Positions 1 to 5,599 of a DNA stretch of 14,353 nucleotides are shown one piece after another. Numbering within the stretch: position 1 is the stretch's first letter; the number at the start of each line of letters is the position of its first letter. The notes below the pieces were generated by a model. The model did not search any database and was not told the DNA's origin. It saw nothing but the letters and a program-made list of their open reading frames with translations. Source of the stretch: Nitrospinaceae bacterium (lineage in GTDB: Bacteria > Nitrospinota > Nitrospinia > Nitrospinales > Nitrospinaceae). The stretch spans positions 1 through 14,353 of the forward strand of contig JAJDAX010000180.1 in the NCBI GenBank assembly GCA_029261615.1. The letters run 5' to 3'. The translations under genes were made by a program, and so were the position numbers.

Positions 1-897
1 TGCACGCGGATTTCTAAGTGTGTCAAACGAGTCGGCAATTTTACAGATTCTGGCAAGAGGGGAAATCTGGTTTCCTATGAGTTTTTTAGGATAGCCGCTT
101 CCATCCCAACTCTCATGATGTTGTTCCACAATGTCCAACACGGAGTCCGGGTATCTGTTGAGGTCAGATAACTTTTTCCTTCCCTCGATGGGATGGTTTT
201 TTAAATACAGGACATCTTCCGCGCTCAAGTTTTTGTTAGCTGAAAGACTTGGCAGAACCCCAAAGTCGTGAAACAAACCCTCTTTGGCGAGTACCTCTGG
301 GGGAACAGAAAATAATCCAATATCGTGAAACAAGGCACCAACCCCAAGCGCATGGAGGTCGGCAGGTTTCAGGCGAACGTGTGTTCCATAGGCCAGACTG
401 TAAAATGCGACGTTAACACTGTGGGTGTAGGAGGTGATGTCATTAGCCACGAGCTTTGCCATTGTTTCAAACTTAATGTCTGTTTCCGAAAACAGGCTTT
501 GCATGGTTTCGACCACTACATCGGCAGTATCGCCCATTAATTTGGATACCCCTTCTTCATAAATATCCGCGACAATTTCCCTGGCTGCCAGGAACAGTTT
601 TTTTGTCGTTACCTTATGGGAGATTAATTTTTTTTGGGACAGGGCTTTTAAATGTTGTGACATTTGTTTGAAGTAGGCATTGCGATCATCAACATGGATA
701 TAAATTTTTTGCTCAAGGCATCCTGAGCTCAAGAGCATCTTGATTTTATTCTGGTGTTTTTCTGATCGGTCGGCAAATAAGACAAACCTTTCCTCGTTGC
801 CCATTTTTTCCTTAACGTAAATAGGAAACGCCTGGTGGTCCCTCCTGTTCAGGAAATCCTTGTCGATCAATCTGTATGAAGAAGATGTGTCTTTCAT
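1..897 (-). CDS. HD-GYP domain protein, C-terminus cut by window edge
   Basis: The - strand is open from an ATG at 895-897 to base 1, giving 299 visible residues. The N-terminal part (about 1-85) contains an FPIYVK segment and resembles the small domain often found before HD-GYP domains. The HD-GYP core runs from about residue 155: H159 (THSVNV), H191-D192 (HDIG), H235 (NHP), H260-H261-E262 (HHE), DGSGYP at 265-270 and D289 (IADSFD). In the family these residues bind a di- or trinuclear metal centre that hydrolyses cyclic di-GMP; no GGDEF or receiver domain is visible. Two departures from the usual motif are seen: HDIGL replaces HDIGK, and about 10-15 extra residues lie between the HDIG helix and the NHP helix. 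It is transcribed away from the tRNA operon and shows no functional link to it. The Shine-Dalgarno is weak; M32, preceded by AAGGA, is an alternative start, but the conserved-looking FPIYVK lies upstream of it. Confidence 0.85.
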   Translation of the reverse strand, partial: MKDTSSSYRLIDKDFLNRRDHQAFPIYVKEKMGNEERFVLFADRSEKHQNKIKMLLSSGCLEQKIYIHVDDRNAYFKQMSQHLKALSQKKLISHKVTTKKLFLAAREIVADIYEEGVSKLMGDTADVVVETMQSLFSETDIKFETMAKLVANDITSYTHSVNVAFYSLAYGTHVRLKPADLHALGVGALFHDIGLFSVPPEVLAKEGLFHDFGVLPSLSANKNLSAEDVLYLKNHPIEGRKKLSDLNRYPDSVLDIVEQHHESWDGSGYPKKLIGNQISPLARICKIADSFDTLRNPRA

Positions 898-1076
898 GAT
901 TTTTTTAAAAGTAATAGAGTGATTAAAAGCTTTTTAGAATTGTAGCGACAAATTATATATTCAAAAAGTAGGGAGGCCATTTGCAGTCCTGGTTTTTTTT
1001 AGATTAAAATTTAGAAGAAAAGAGATGTCCCCTCCCTCCAGCTATTATTAAATCCATATGAATTTCGCAAAATGCC

Positions 1077-1108
1077 AAAAAATCCCCTTAGCGATTTTAT
1101 ATTAGGGG
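1077..1108 (-). terminator. Terminator-like hairpin in intergenic region
   Basis: Arms CCCCT (1084-1088) and AGGGG (1104-1108) enclose a 15-nt loop. Read on the - strand the hairpin is followed directly by ATTTTTT (A6 at 1077-1082 on the + strand). Read on the + strand it is followed only by TGTTTTG. The stem is short and the loop large, so this is a weak candidate. It would separate - strand transcription entering from the tRNA leader from the HD-GYP gene. Confidence 0.3.
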
Positions 1109-1207
1109 TGTTTTGTGGCTTTGGGAATATTTTTTGTCCCTAAATTTAAGTTACGCGCACTTTTCTGTCTGCCTTTGAAGAATTCCCTTTAAATTTCTAT
1201 AATAATA

Positions 1208-1236
1208 TTGAGGGTTTTCCTGAATAATGATAATAT
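1208..1236 (+). promoter_or_regulatory. Weak candidate upstream promoter
   Basis: TTGAGG (1208-1213), a 17-nt spacer and TAATAT (1231-1236) give a second possible sigma70 promoter about 95 bp upstream of the strong one. Tandem promoters are common before stable-RNA operons, but each box matches consensus only partly and the surroundings are AT-rich, so a chance match is quite possible. Confidence 0.25.
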
Positions 1237-1301
1237 AGTCAGATTCTGTAGGGGAATTATTTCAAAAACCGACCGAGTTTTTAAAAAGTCCACAATTTCC
1301 A

Positions 1302-1331
1302 TTGACATCGATCAAAATGCGCCTATATAAT
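1302..1331 (+). promoter_or_regulatory. Strong sigma70 promoter of tRNA/rpmG-rpoBC operon
   Basis: TTGACA (1302-1307) and TATAAT (1326-1331) are both perfect consensus boxes, separated by 18 nt. A T5A5 tract at 1279-1288 sits where an UP element would be. The discriminator after the -10 box (TGGCGGT) is GC-rich, a known feature of promoters under stringent (ppGpp) control in several bacteria. The start is expected near 1338, about 197 nt before tRNA-Tyr. No other comparably strong promoter is seen before rpsL, so it may serve the whole cluster. Confidence 0.85.
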
Positions 1332-1337
1332 GGCGGT

Positions 1338-1534
1338 TTTTCGGTAACCCAAGACGGCCGACTTGTCAGCCGACTCTGGCTTGTTTTTTAAGGTTTTCTG
1401 CCGGGGGCGCGGTGAGGGGTCGGGGCTTGTTTTTTTGTGGTCTAGCCTCCCAGGTCTAAAGATTTCTCCCTAAAGAAGAGGAATAACCATAAGGCGGTTG
1501 AGCTGAAGACAGGTGGTTGCCTCCGATTTATGAC
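1338..1534 (+). promoter_or_regulatory. Operon leader with two GGCTTG-T-run elements
   Basis: This roughly 197-nt untranslated leader contains GGCTTGTTTTTT at 1378-1389 and again at 1424-1435. The first copy is preceded by an AGCC/GGCT hairpin (1368-1381). The second is preceded by a G-rich stretch, 1403-1425, with runs of five, four and four G. Both look like weak terminators or pause sites. A direct repeat GCCGACT lies at 1357-1375. A short stem TTTCTC/GAGGAA lies near 1463-1485. I found no clear boxA and no tRNA here. Confidence 0.4.
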
Positions 1535-1616
1535 GGGGAGATTCCCGAGCGGCCAAAGGGGACAGACTGTAAATCTGTTGGTTCTGCCTTCGGAGGTTCG
1601 AATCCTCCTCTCCCCA
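1535..1616 (+). tRNA. tRNA-Tyr (GTA)
   Basis: A class II tRNA of 82 nt. Acceptor arms GGGGAGA and TCTCCCC pair fully. The anticodon loop CTGTAAA on an AGA/TCT stem gives anticodon GTA. A long variable arm follows, then the T arm GGAGG-TTCGAAT-CCTCC, with A as discriminator. CCA is not encoded. It is the first product of the operon; the order Tyr-Gly-Thr matches the well-known tRNA cluster upstream of tuf in other bacteria. Confidence 0.95.
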
Positions 1617-1747
1617 TTTTGATTTCAGGATACTTCTGGAAATCGCCTCTGGTCACACCGCTTTTGTGGTATGCCTTTGTTTGGTAAGGTTATGCTGGTT
1701 TAGCTGGGTAGGGGTGTCGGGTATCGGTAGTTCTGATAAAAGGTTAG

Positions 1748-1824
1748 GCGGGAATAGCTCAGTTGGCTAGAGCGTCAGCCTTCCAAGCTGAGGGTCGCGG
1801 GTTCGAGTCCCGTTTCCCGCTCCA
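1748..1824 (+). tRNA. tRNA-Gly (TCC)
   Basis: Acceptor arms GCGGGAA and TTCCCGC pair. The anticodon stem-loop TCAGC-CTTCCAA-GCTGA gives anticodon TCC. The T loop is TTCGAGT. The discriminator is T1821 and CCA is encoded (1822-1824), unlike tRNA-Tyr and tRNA-Trp here. A run of 11 T follows almost at once (1826-1836). It lies 131 bp after tRNA-Tyr. Confidence 0.95.
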
Positions 1825-1882
1825 GTTTTTTTTTTTGCGGAGCGGACCTGTTGGGTCGGCGGGATATTGAGAAAGAATTTTT

Positions 1883-1901
1883 GCCCTCCGTGAGGAGTGG
1901 T
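1883..1901 (+). repeat. Hairpin copy 1 (GCCCTCC/GGAGTGG)
   Basis: GCCCTCC (1883-1889), loop GTGA (a GNRA tetraloop) and GGAGTGG (1894-1900) form CTCC/GGAG, then a bulged T1898, then GCC paired with GGT. The same two 7-mers with the same bulge recur in the rplK leader at 3348-3373. It lies in the spacer between tRNA-Gly and tRNA-Thr; its role is unknown. Confidence 0.5.
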
Positions 1902-1922
1902 GGCGTCTAGTGAAGGGAAAAT

Positions 1923-1997
1923 GCCCACGTAGCTCAGGGGTGGAGCACTTCCTTGGTAAGGAAGAGGCCATCGGTTCAAATCCGATCGTGGGCTCCA
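1923..1997 (+). tRNA. tRNA-Thr (GGT)
   Basis: Acceptor arms GCCCACG and CGTGGGC pair. The anticodon stem-loop CTTCC-TTGGTAA-GGAAG gives anticodon GGT. The T loop is TTCAAAT. The discriminator is T1994 with encoded CCA (1995-1997). In many bacteria tuf follows this tRNA; here only a 92-bp spacer separates it from rpmG. Confidence 0.95.
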
Positions 1998-2089
1998 GAT
2001 AACGTGAAAGAGGATAGGGCGGGCGGTAGTCGGAAATCGGCGATCGGCAGCATTCGGCGAGAGACAAGTTGAGATAAGAGGGAAAGAAC

Positions 2090-2239
2090 ATGAGAGACAT
2101 CATTCAGTTGGCCTGCGGTGACTGTAAGCGCCGCAATTACTCCACGACGAAGAATAAGAAGAAAACCACGTCGCGGCTGGAATTTAGCAAGTTTTGTCGT
2201 TTTTGCCGGAAGCACACCCCTCATAAAGAAACGAAGTGA
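2090..2239 (+). CDS. rpmG: 50S ribosomal protein L33
   Basis: A 49-residue basic protein starting at ATG 2090, preceded by AGAGGGAAAG. It has the family's zinc-ribbon form: C9-x2-C12 and C36-x2-C39, with the typical NYSTTKNKK segment. This is therefore the zinc-binding (C+) type of L33. L33 is a small protein of the large subunit near the E site. The length matches the family. It is embedded among tRNAs (tRNA-Thr upstream, tRNA-Trp 86 bp downstream), so the mRNA must be released by processing of a mixed tRNA/mRNA transcript. The order rpmG, tRNA-Trp, secE, nusG is conserved in many bacteria. Confidence 0.95.
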   Translation: MRDIIQLACGDCKRRNYSTTKNKKKTTSRLEFSKFCRFCRKHTPHKETK

Positions 2240-2325
2240 TCCGGTTGGGCCGGTGTCGGGCGGGTTTTTGAGGTTAGCGAGCCTGACGGTCGGAAATCTG
2301 CCATTATTTGTTCGGGGAATTTAAT

Positions 2326-2399
2326 AGGCCAGTAGCTCGAACTGGTAGAGCGCCGGTCTCCAAAACCGGATGTTGGGGGTTCGAATCCCTCCTGGCCTG
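2326..2399 (+). tRNA. tRNA-Trp (CCA)
   Basis: Acceptor arms AGGCCAG and CTGGCCT pair. The anticodon stem-loop CCGGT-CTCCAAA-ACCGG gives anticodon CCA. The T arm is GGGGG-TTCGAAT-CCCTC with one G-T pair, and the discriminator is G2399. The 3' CCA is not encoded. A T6 run follows at 2402-2407. Its position between rpmG and secE is the usual one for this operon. Confidence 0.95.
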
Positions 2400-2426
2400 T
2401 ATTTTTTAGGCGGCTCTGGTTAGTGT

Positions 2427-2439
2427 GGGCTGTCAGCCC
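2427..2439 (+). other. Small hairpin in secE leader
   Basis: GGGCT (2427-2431) and AGCCC (2435-2439) form a perfect 5-bp stem with a GTC loop between tRNA-Trp and secE. No T-run follows, so it is not a terminator. It could stabilise the processed 5' end of the secE mRNA; that is only inference. Confidence 0.35.
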
Positions 2440-2522
2440 TCGGTAATAAGGCGAAATTGGCGCGGCTGGCCAGGGATTATTGGATTTATTGGGGTTATCT
2501 CCAGAAAAGTTACGGGGTGTGG

Positions 2523-2711
2523 ATGTTTGGCAAGGCAATCGAATTTTTGACAGGGGTCAGGCAGGAGGTTAAGCGGGTGACCTGGCCTTCTCGTCGTGAA
2601 GCTCTGGGTGGGACAGGCGTGGTCTTGTTTGTGGTCTTCCTGTTCTCGGTGTTTCTTGGAATTGTGGATACCATTTTGGGGAAAATAATTGAGTATCTCA
2701 TCTCAGGTTGA
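2523..2711 (+). CDS. secE: Preprotein translocase subunit SecE
   Basis: A 62-residue protein with the short single-membrane-segment layout common outside enterobacteria. The amphipathic segment with RQEVKRVTWPSRREA (about 13-27) is the SecE signature that lies along SecY at the cytoplasmic face. One hydrophobic helix follows (about 32-52, VVLFVVFLFSVFLGIV). SecE holds together the SecYEG channel in the inner membrane. ATG 2523 was chosen because family members begin close to this point; GGGGTG lies just upstream with tight spacing. A TTG at 2457 with AAGG before it would add 22 residues that do not resemble SecE. The end overlaps the longest possible nusG reading frame. Confidence 0.92.
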   Translation: MFGKAIEFLTGVRQEVKRVTWPSRREALGGTGVVLFVVFLFSVFLGIVDTILGKIIEYLISG

Positions 2712-2727
2712 AGAGCAGAATAGCGAG

Positions 2728-3249
2728 ATGGATTGGTATGTGATCCATACCTATTCCGGGTATGAAAATAAGGTGAAAGCCAGCCTGGAAGAGCGGTTCG
2801 CGCACTCTGGAGTTCGTGAAAAGCTGGGGCAGGTCGTGATCCCCACTGAAGAAGTGGTCGAAGTTCGCGGGGGAAAGAAAAAAATCACCACGCGCAAATT
2901 TTTTCCTGGCTACGTTTTGATTCAGGTCGAGATGGATCAGGATATCTGGTACCTGGTTAAAAATACGCCAAAGGTTACCGGGTTTCCTGGTGGAGCGCAG
3001 CCCGTGCCACTGACCGAGGAGGAAGTGAAAAACGTCCTTGAGCAGATGGAAGGTGAATCAGCGCGTCCGAAGCCGAAATTTTCGTTTGAAAAGGGCGAGA
3101 GCGTGCGGGTGAACGAAGGTCCGTTCATGAATTTCAATGGTGTGGTGGAAGAGGTTCATCCTGAAAAAGGTAAGGTTAAGGTCATGGTTTCAATTTTTGG
3201 CCGGGCCACACCAGTGGAGCTGGAGTTCGCGCAGGTAGAAAAGGTCTAA
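2728..3249 (+). CDS. nusG: Transcription termination/antitermination factor NusG
   Basis: From ATG 2728 the product has 173 residues. It begins with the family's WYVIHTYSGYENKV, continues through the NGN domain (FFPGYVLIQVEM near residue 60, which contacts the polymerase clamp) and ends with a KOW domain (about 120-173; VNEGPFMNFNGVVEEV). NusG binds RNA polymerase, suppresses pausing, and can link it to Rho or to ribosomal protein S10. The start is uncertain: TTG 2689, with GGGGA six bases upstream, would add 13 residues and overlap secE by 23 bp. ATG 2728 has a poor ribosome site but fits the family's N-terminus best. Close packing with secE suggests translational coupling. Confidence 0.93.
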   Translation: MDWYVIHTYSGYENKVKASLEERFAHSGVREKLGQVVIPTEEVVEVRGGKKKITTRKFFPGYVLIQVEMDQDIWYLVKNTPKVTGFPGGAQPVPLTEEEVKNVLEQMEGESARPKPKFSFEKGESVRVNEGPFMNFNGVVEEVHPEKGKVKVMVSIFGRATPVELEFAQVEKV

Positions 3250-3316
3250 TCCTCGACATCCCGTTTCAGGGGAGAAATTGTCGGTGGGTGGAAATTGAAT
3301 TTGGAATAAACAGCAG

Positions 3317-3337
3317 GCTTTGGGTGTGGCTCAAAGT
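3317..3337 (+). promoter_or_regulatory. Hairpin A in rplK leader
   Basis: CTTTG (3318-3322) pairs with CAAAG (3332-3336), with G3317-T3337 as a further wobble pair. It lies in the 139-nt untranslated gap between nusG and rplK. In E. coli, L1 represses translation of the L11-L1 mRNA through its leader, so this gap is where such a site would be expected. I cannot show L1 binding from sequence alone. Confidence 0.35.
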
Positions 3338-3347
3338 GTTTTTCGTT

Positions 3348-3373
3348 GCCCTCCTTTAAAAAAGAGGAGTGGC
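3348..3373 (+). promoter_or_regulatory. Hairpin B in rplK leader (copy 2 of shared motif)
   Basis: GCC (3348-3350) plus CTCCT (3351-3355) pair with AGGAG (3365-3369) and GGC (3371-3373), leaving T3370 bulged. The CTCCT arm is complementary to Shine-Dalgarno sequences and could also compete for the real rplK site AGGA at 3379-3382. The 7-mers GCCCTCC and GGAGTGG and the bulge match the hairpin at 1883-1901. Confidence 0.5.
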
Positions 3374-3388
3374 CCTACAGGATTTTAA

Positions 3389-3820
3389 ATGGCGACAAAA
3401 AAGAAAATAACATCACTGATTAAACTGCAGATTCCCGGTGGGCAGGCAAATCCTTCGCCTCCGGTTGGTCCCGCGCTCGGTCAGGCCGGGGTGAATATCA
3501 TGGATTTCTGTAAGGCTTTCAATGCGGCAACCCAGGCGGATACGGGGACGTTGATTCCCGTGGTGATCACTGTGTATGAAGACCGCTCGTTTAGCTTTAT
3601 TACCAAGCAGCCGCCGGCAAGTGCTCTCATTAAGCAAGCCGCAGGTATTGCCAAGGGGTCGTCCAATCCCAGTCGCGATTCCGTGGGAACCCTCACGCGT
3701 GACCAGATAAAACAGATCGCCGAAAAGAAAATGCCCGACCTGAACGCCTACGATGTTGAAGGGGCGATGAAAATCATTGAGGGTTCGGCCAACAGTATGG
3801 GAATCAAGGTTAAGGATTAA
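3389..3820 (+). CDS. rplK: 50S ribosomal protein L11
   Basis: 143 residues, close to the family's usual 141-142. The N-terminal domain carries the conserved [19 protein letters not shown] stretch (about 17-35), whose prolines form the thiostrepton-binding face with 23S rRNA. The C-terminal RNA-binding domain includes [15 protein letters not shown] and ends in [11 protein letters not shown]11 sits at the base of the stalk and takes part in factor binding and RelA activation. ATG 3389 has AGGA six bases upstream and gives the family N-terminus. rplA begins 17 bp after the stop, so the two are probably co-translated. Confidence 0.98.
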   Translation: MATKKKITSLIKLQIPGGQANPSPPVGPALGQAGVNIMDFCKAFNAATQADTGTLIPVVITVYEDRSFSFITKQPPASALIKQAAGIAKGSSNPSRDSVGTLTRDQIKQIAEKKMPDLNAYDVEGAMKIIEGSANSMGIKVKD

Positions 3821-3837
3821 GGGAGAGAAGGAAGTCT

Positions 3838-4527
3838 ATGGCCAGATATTCAAAAAGTTATCGCGCCGCTTCAGAGAAAGTGGACCGCGACAAGCGTTAC
3901 GATCTTAGTGAGGCTCTCACTCTATGCAAAGAAGGGGTGGCGGCGAAGTATGACCAGTCGGTGGATGTTGCGGTCCGTTTGGGGGTTGACCCTCGAAAGG
4001 CCGATCAGAATATTCGCGGCAGCGTGGTGCTTCCCAAGGGAACGGGAAAGACGTTCCGAATCCTGGTATTTGCAAAGGGTGAAAAGGAAGTCGAAGCCAA
4101 AAATGCCGGCGCTGAATTTGTTGGGGGCGACGAACTTGTGGCCAAAATTCAGGGTGGCTGGACCGATTTCGATCGTGTCATCGCTACCCCGGATATGATG
4201 GGTGTGGTCGGGCGTTTGGGAAAAGTGCTCGGTCCGCGGGGGATGATGCCGAATCCTAAAACGGGAACGGTGACATTCGATATCCAGCAAGCGATCGATC
4301 TGATCAAGGCTGGTAAGGTCGATTTCCGTGTTGATAAAGGCGGAATCGTGCATGCGCCCATCGGTAAGCTCAGTTTTTCTGCTGAGGATCTGGCTGAGAA
4401 TTTTAAAGAATTGATGTCGGCATTAGTGAAGATGAAGCCCGCCACCAGCAAGGGGACTTATGTTCAGAGTGTTGCCCTGTCAAGCACGATGGGTGTGGGC
4501 ATCAAAATCGCGTATTCGCCAAATTAA
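3838..4527 (+). CDS. rplA: 50S ribosomal protein L1
   Basis: 229 residues, the normal length. The L1 signature [19 protein letters not shown] lies near residues 127-145; [16 protein letters not shown] near 46-61 is also typical. L1 binds the mobile stalk of 23S rRNA near the E site and in several bacteria represses its own rplK-rplA mRNA. ATG 3838 is preceded by GAAGGAAG. The stop codon overlaps a hairpin that displays the rplJ ribosome site, and rplJ starts only 15 bp later. Confidence 0.98.
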   Translation: MARYSKSYRAASEKVDRDKRYDLSEALTLCKEGVAAKYDQSVDVAVRLGVDPRKADQNIRGSVVLPKGTGKTFRILVFAKGEKEVEAKNAGAEFVGGDELVAKIQGGWTDFDRVIATPDMMGVVGRLGKVLGPRGMMPNPKTGTVTFDIQQAIDLIKAGKVDFRVDKGGIVHAPIGKLSFSAEDLAENFKELMSALVKMKPATSKGTYVQSVALSSTMGVGIKIAYSPN

Positions 4528-4542
4528 CGGAAAGGAACCGTT
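4526..4542 (+). promoter_or_regulatory. Hairpin with rplJ ribosome site in its loop
   Basis: AACGG (4526-4530) and CCGTT (4538-4542) are perfectly complementary and enclose the 7-nt loop AAAGGAA, which contains the rplJ Shine-Dalgarno. The 5' arm begins with the last two bases of the rplA stop codon and the 3' arm ends directly at the rplJ GTG. The structure would display the site in a loop, and ribosomes finishing rplA would open it, which suggests translational coupling. Confidence 0.55.
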
Positions 4543-5073
4543 GTGCCAACCCCAGCAAAGAAAGAATCAATCGACAGTCTGAATCGGGTGTTCACCAGTG
4601 CCAAGTCGGCGCTCCTGACTAATTATCAGGGAATCCCGGCTACTGAAATGACCCGGTTTCGTCGGCATTTAAAAGACCGTAAACTGGATTTCTGGGTTAT
4701 TAAAAATACCTTTGCGCAGAAAGCCGCCAAAGGAACCGATTTTGAAGGTCAGGAAAAAGGTTTTAAAGGGCCGATGTCACTTCTCGTCAGTTATGACGAT
4801 GCCGTGGCCCCTGCTAAGGCTTTAAAGGATTTTAAAAAAGAGGGTGCCGAAAAAATACCTGAAGTTTTGTTTGGCATGGTGGAAGGTAAGCCCATCAGTG
4901 CGGAGCAGGTAAAGGCGCTTGCCGATTTACCCTCAAAGGATCAGCTTATTTCGCAGTTGTTGTCTGTTATGCAGGGCCCGACCCGAAACTTTGTGGGCGT
5001 GCTTTCTGGTGTAACCCGGCAGTTTGTCGGCGTGTTGTCTGCGATCAAAGACAAAAAAGAAAACGGCGCGTGA
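4543..5073 (+). CDS. rplJ: 50S ribosomal protein L10
   Basis: 176 residues from a GTG start with AAGGA upstream. The N-terminal domain binds 23S rRNA beside L11 (SALLTNYQGIPATEM, VIKNTFAQKAA). The C-terminal helix that carries L7/L12 dimers holds two consecutive 11-residue units, TRNFVGVLSGV (147-157) and TRQFVGVLSAI (158-168), preceded by a more divergent one (QLLSVMQGP). Each such segment binds one L12 dimer in studied species, so three dimers are plausible. L10 with L12 forms the stalk that recruits translation GTPases. No L10-type leader fits in the 15-bp gap upstream. A 71-bp gap leads to rplL. Confidence 0.97.
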   Translation: MPTPAKKESIDSLNRVFTSAKSALLTNYQGIPATEMTRFRRHLKDRKLDFWVIKNTFAQKAAKGTDFEGQEKGFKGPMSLLVSYDDAVAPAKALKDFKKEGAEKIPEVLFGMVEGKPISAEQVKALADLPSKDQLISQLLSVMQGPTRNFVGVLSGVTRQFVGVLSAIKDKKENGA

Positions 5074-5144
5074 GTCGCGGCGTAATAAATTATTCAATAC
5101 CGGATAGAAAAGAAATCATCCCATTTGCTTGAAAGGAGTACCCG

Positions 5145-5522
5145 ATGGCTGTCACGAAAGAAGACGTCGTTACATTTATTGACAGTATGTCCGTCCTTGA
5201 GATGTCTGAGTTTGTCAAGGAGTTAGAAGATAAATATGGTGTTACCGCAGCTGCGCCTATGGCGATGGCAATGCCTGGTGGTGGTGGCGACGGTGGTGGA
5301 GCTGAAGAGAAGACGGAATTCGACGTTATTCTGACAGCCGCTGGCGATAAGAAAATTCAGGTAATTAAAGTGGTTCGTGAAATTACCGGTCTGGGCCTCA
5401 AGGATGCCAAGGATCTTGTTGATGGCGCGCCTAAGGCAATTAAAGAAGCTGTGAAAAAAGAAGAAGCAGACGAATTTAAAGCGAAGATTGAGGAAGTTGG
5501 TGGTACCGTCGAGATCAAGTAA
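5145..5522 (+). CDS. rplL: 50S ribosomal protein L7/L12
   Basis: 125 residues. The N-terminal dimerisation and L10-binding helices (1-33) include [19 protein letters not shown] flexible hinge (about 34-55) follows, then the globular factor-binding domain (57-125) with [36 protein letters not shown] and the terminal GGTVEIK. The hinge is unusual: after [10 protein letters not shown] it contains GGGGDGGG (45-52) where many homologues are mainly alanine and proline. The start is well fixed, with AAGGAG seven bases before ATG. Several copies per ribosome are needed, and the strong ribosome site agrees with that. Confidence 0.98.
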   Translation: MAVTKEDVVTFIDSMSVLEMSEFVKELEDKYGVTAAAPMAMAMPGGGGDGGGAEEKTEFDVILTAAGDKKIQVIKVVREITGLGLKDAKDLVDGAPKAIKEAVKKEEADEFKAKIEEVGGTVEIK

Positions 5523-5539
5523 TGGTGAAGTGTTGTTCC

Positions 5540-5564
5540 CGTCTGAGCCGTTCTGGCGCGGACG
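5540..5564 (+). promoter_or_regulatory. Hairpin in rplL-rpoB spacer
   Basis: CGTCTG-A-GCC (5540-5549) pairs with GGC-G-CGGACG (5555-5564) through nine pairs including one T-G, with an A-G mismatch and a GTTCT loop. It is followed by a pyrimidine-rich tract without a clear T-run. In E. coli the rplL-rpoB gap holds an attenuator and an RNase III site; this may be a compact counterpart in a gap of only 77 bp. Confidence 0.45.
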
Positions 5565-5599
5565 TTCCTTCAACTTTACCTTACTGAGACGAAACCGCT

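Larger units (their letters stand above)
898..1301. other. Gene-free AT-rich divergent intergenic region
   Basis: About 400 bp separate the HD-GYP start from the main operon promoter. I see no convincing ORF or RNA gene. On the - strand a TATAAT lies at 957-952, about 55 bp before the HD-GYP start, but with no matching -35 box. A hairpin with CCCCT/AGGGG arms lies at 1084-1108. A weaker GGGA/TCCC inverted repeat lies at 1123-1140. A run of T and A at 1279-1289 just upstream of the main -35 box could act as an UP element. Confidence 0.5.

Noticed and set aside
325..540. Short + strand open frame of 71 codons
   Set aside because: It lies antisense to the HD-GYP gene, whose conserved motifs are clear.
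1440..1534. Possible degenerate tRNA before tRNA-Tyr (E. coli has a tRNA-Thr there)
   Set aside because: I could not find a T arm or paired acceptor arms.
1759..2103. - strand open frames across tRNA-Gly and tRNA-Thr
   Set aside because: Peptides such as GTRTRDPQLGRL and TIGFEPMASSL are the known false proteins produced by reading tRNA genes antisense.
2457..2522. 22-codon N-terminal extension of SecE from TTG
   Set aside because: The added residues do not resemble SecE, and the family N-terminus fits ATG 2523. It cannot be fully excluded because AAGG precedes the TTG.
2221..2538. - strand open frame across tRNA-Trp
   Set aside because: GFEPPTSGFG is another familiar antisense-tRNA artefact.
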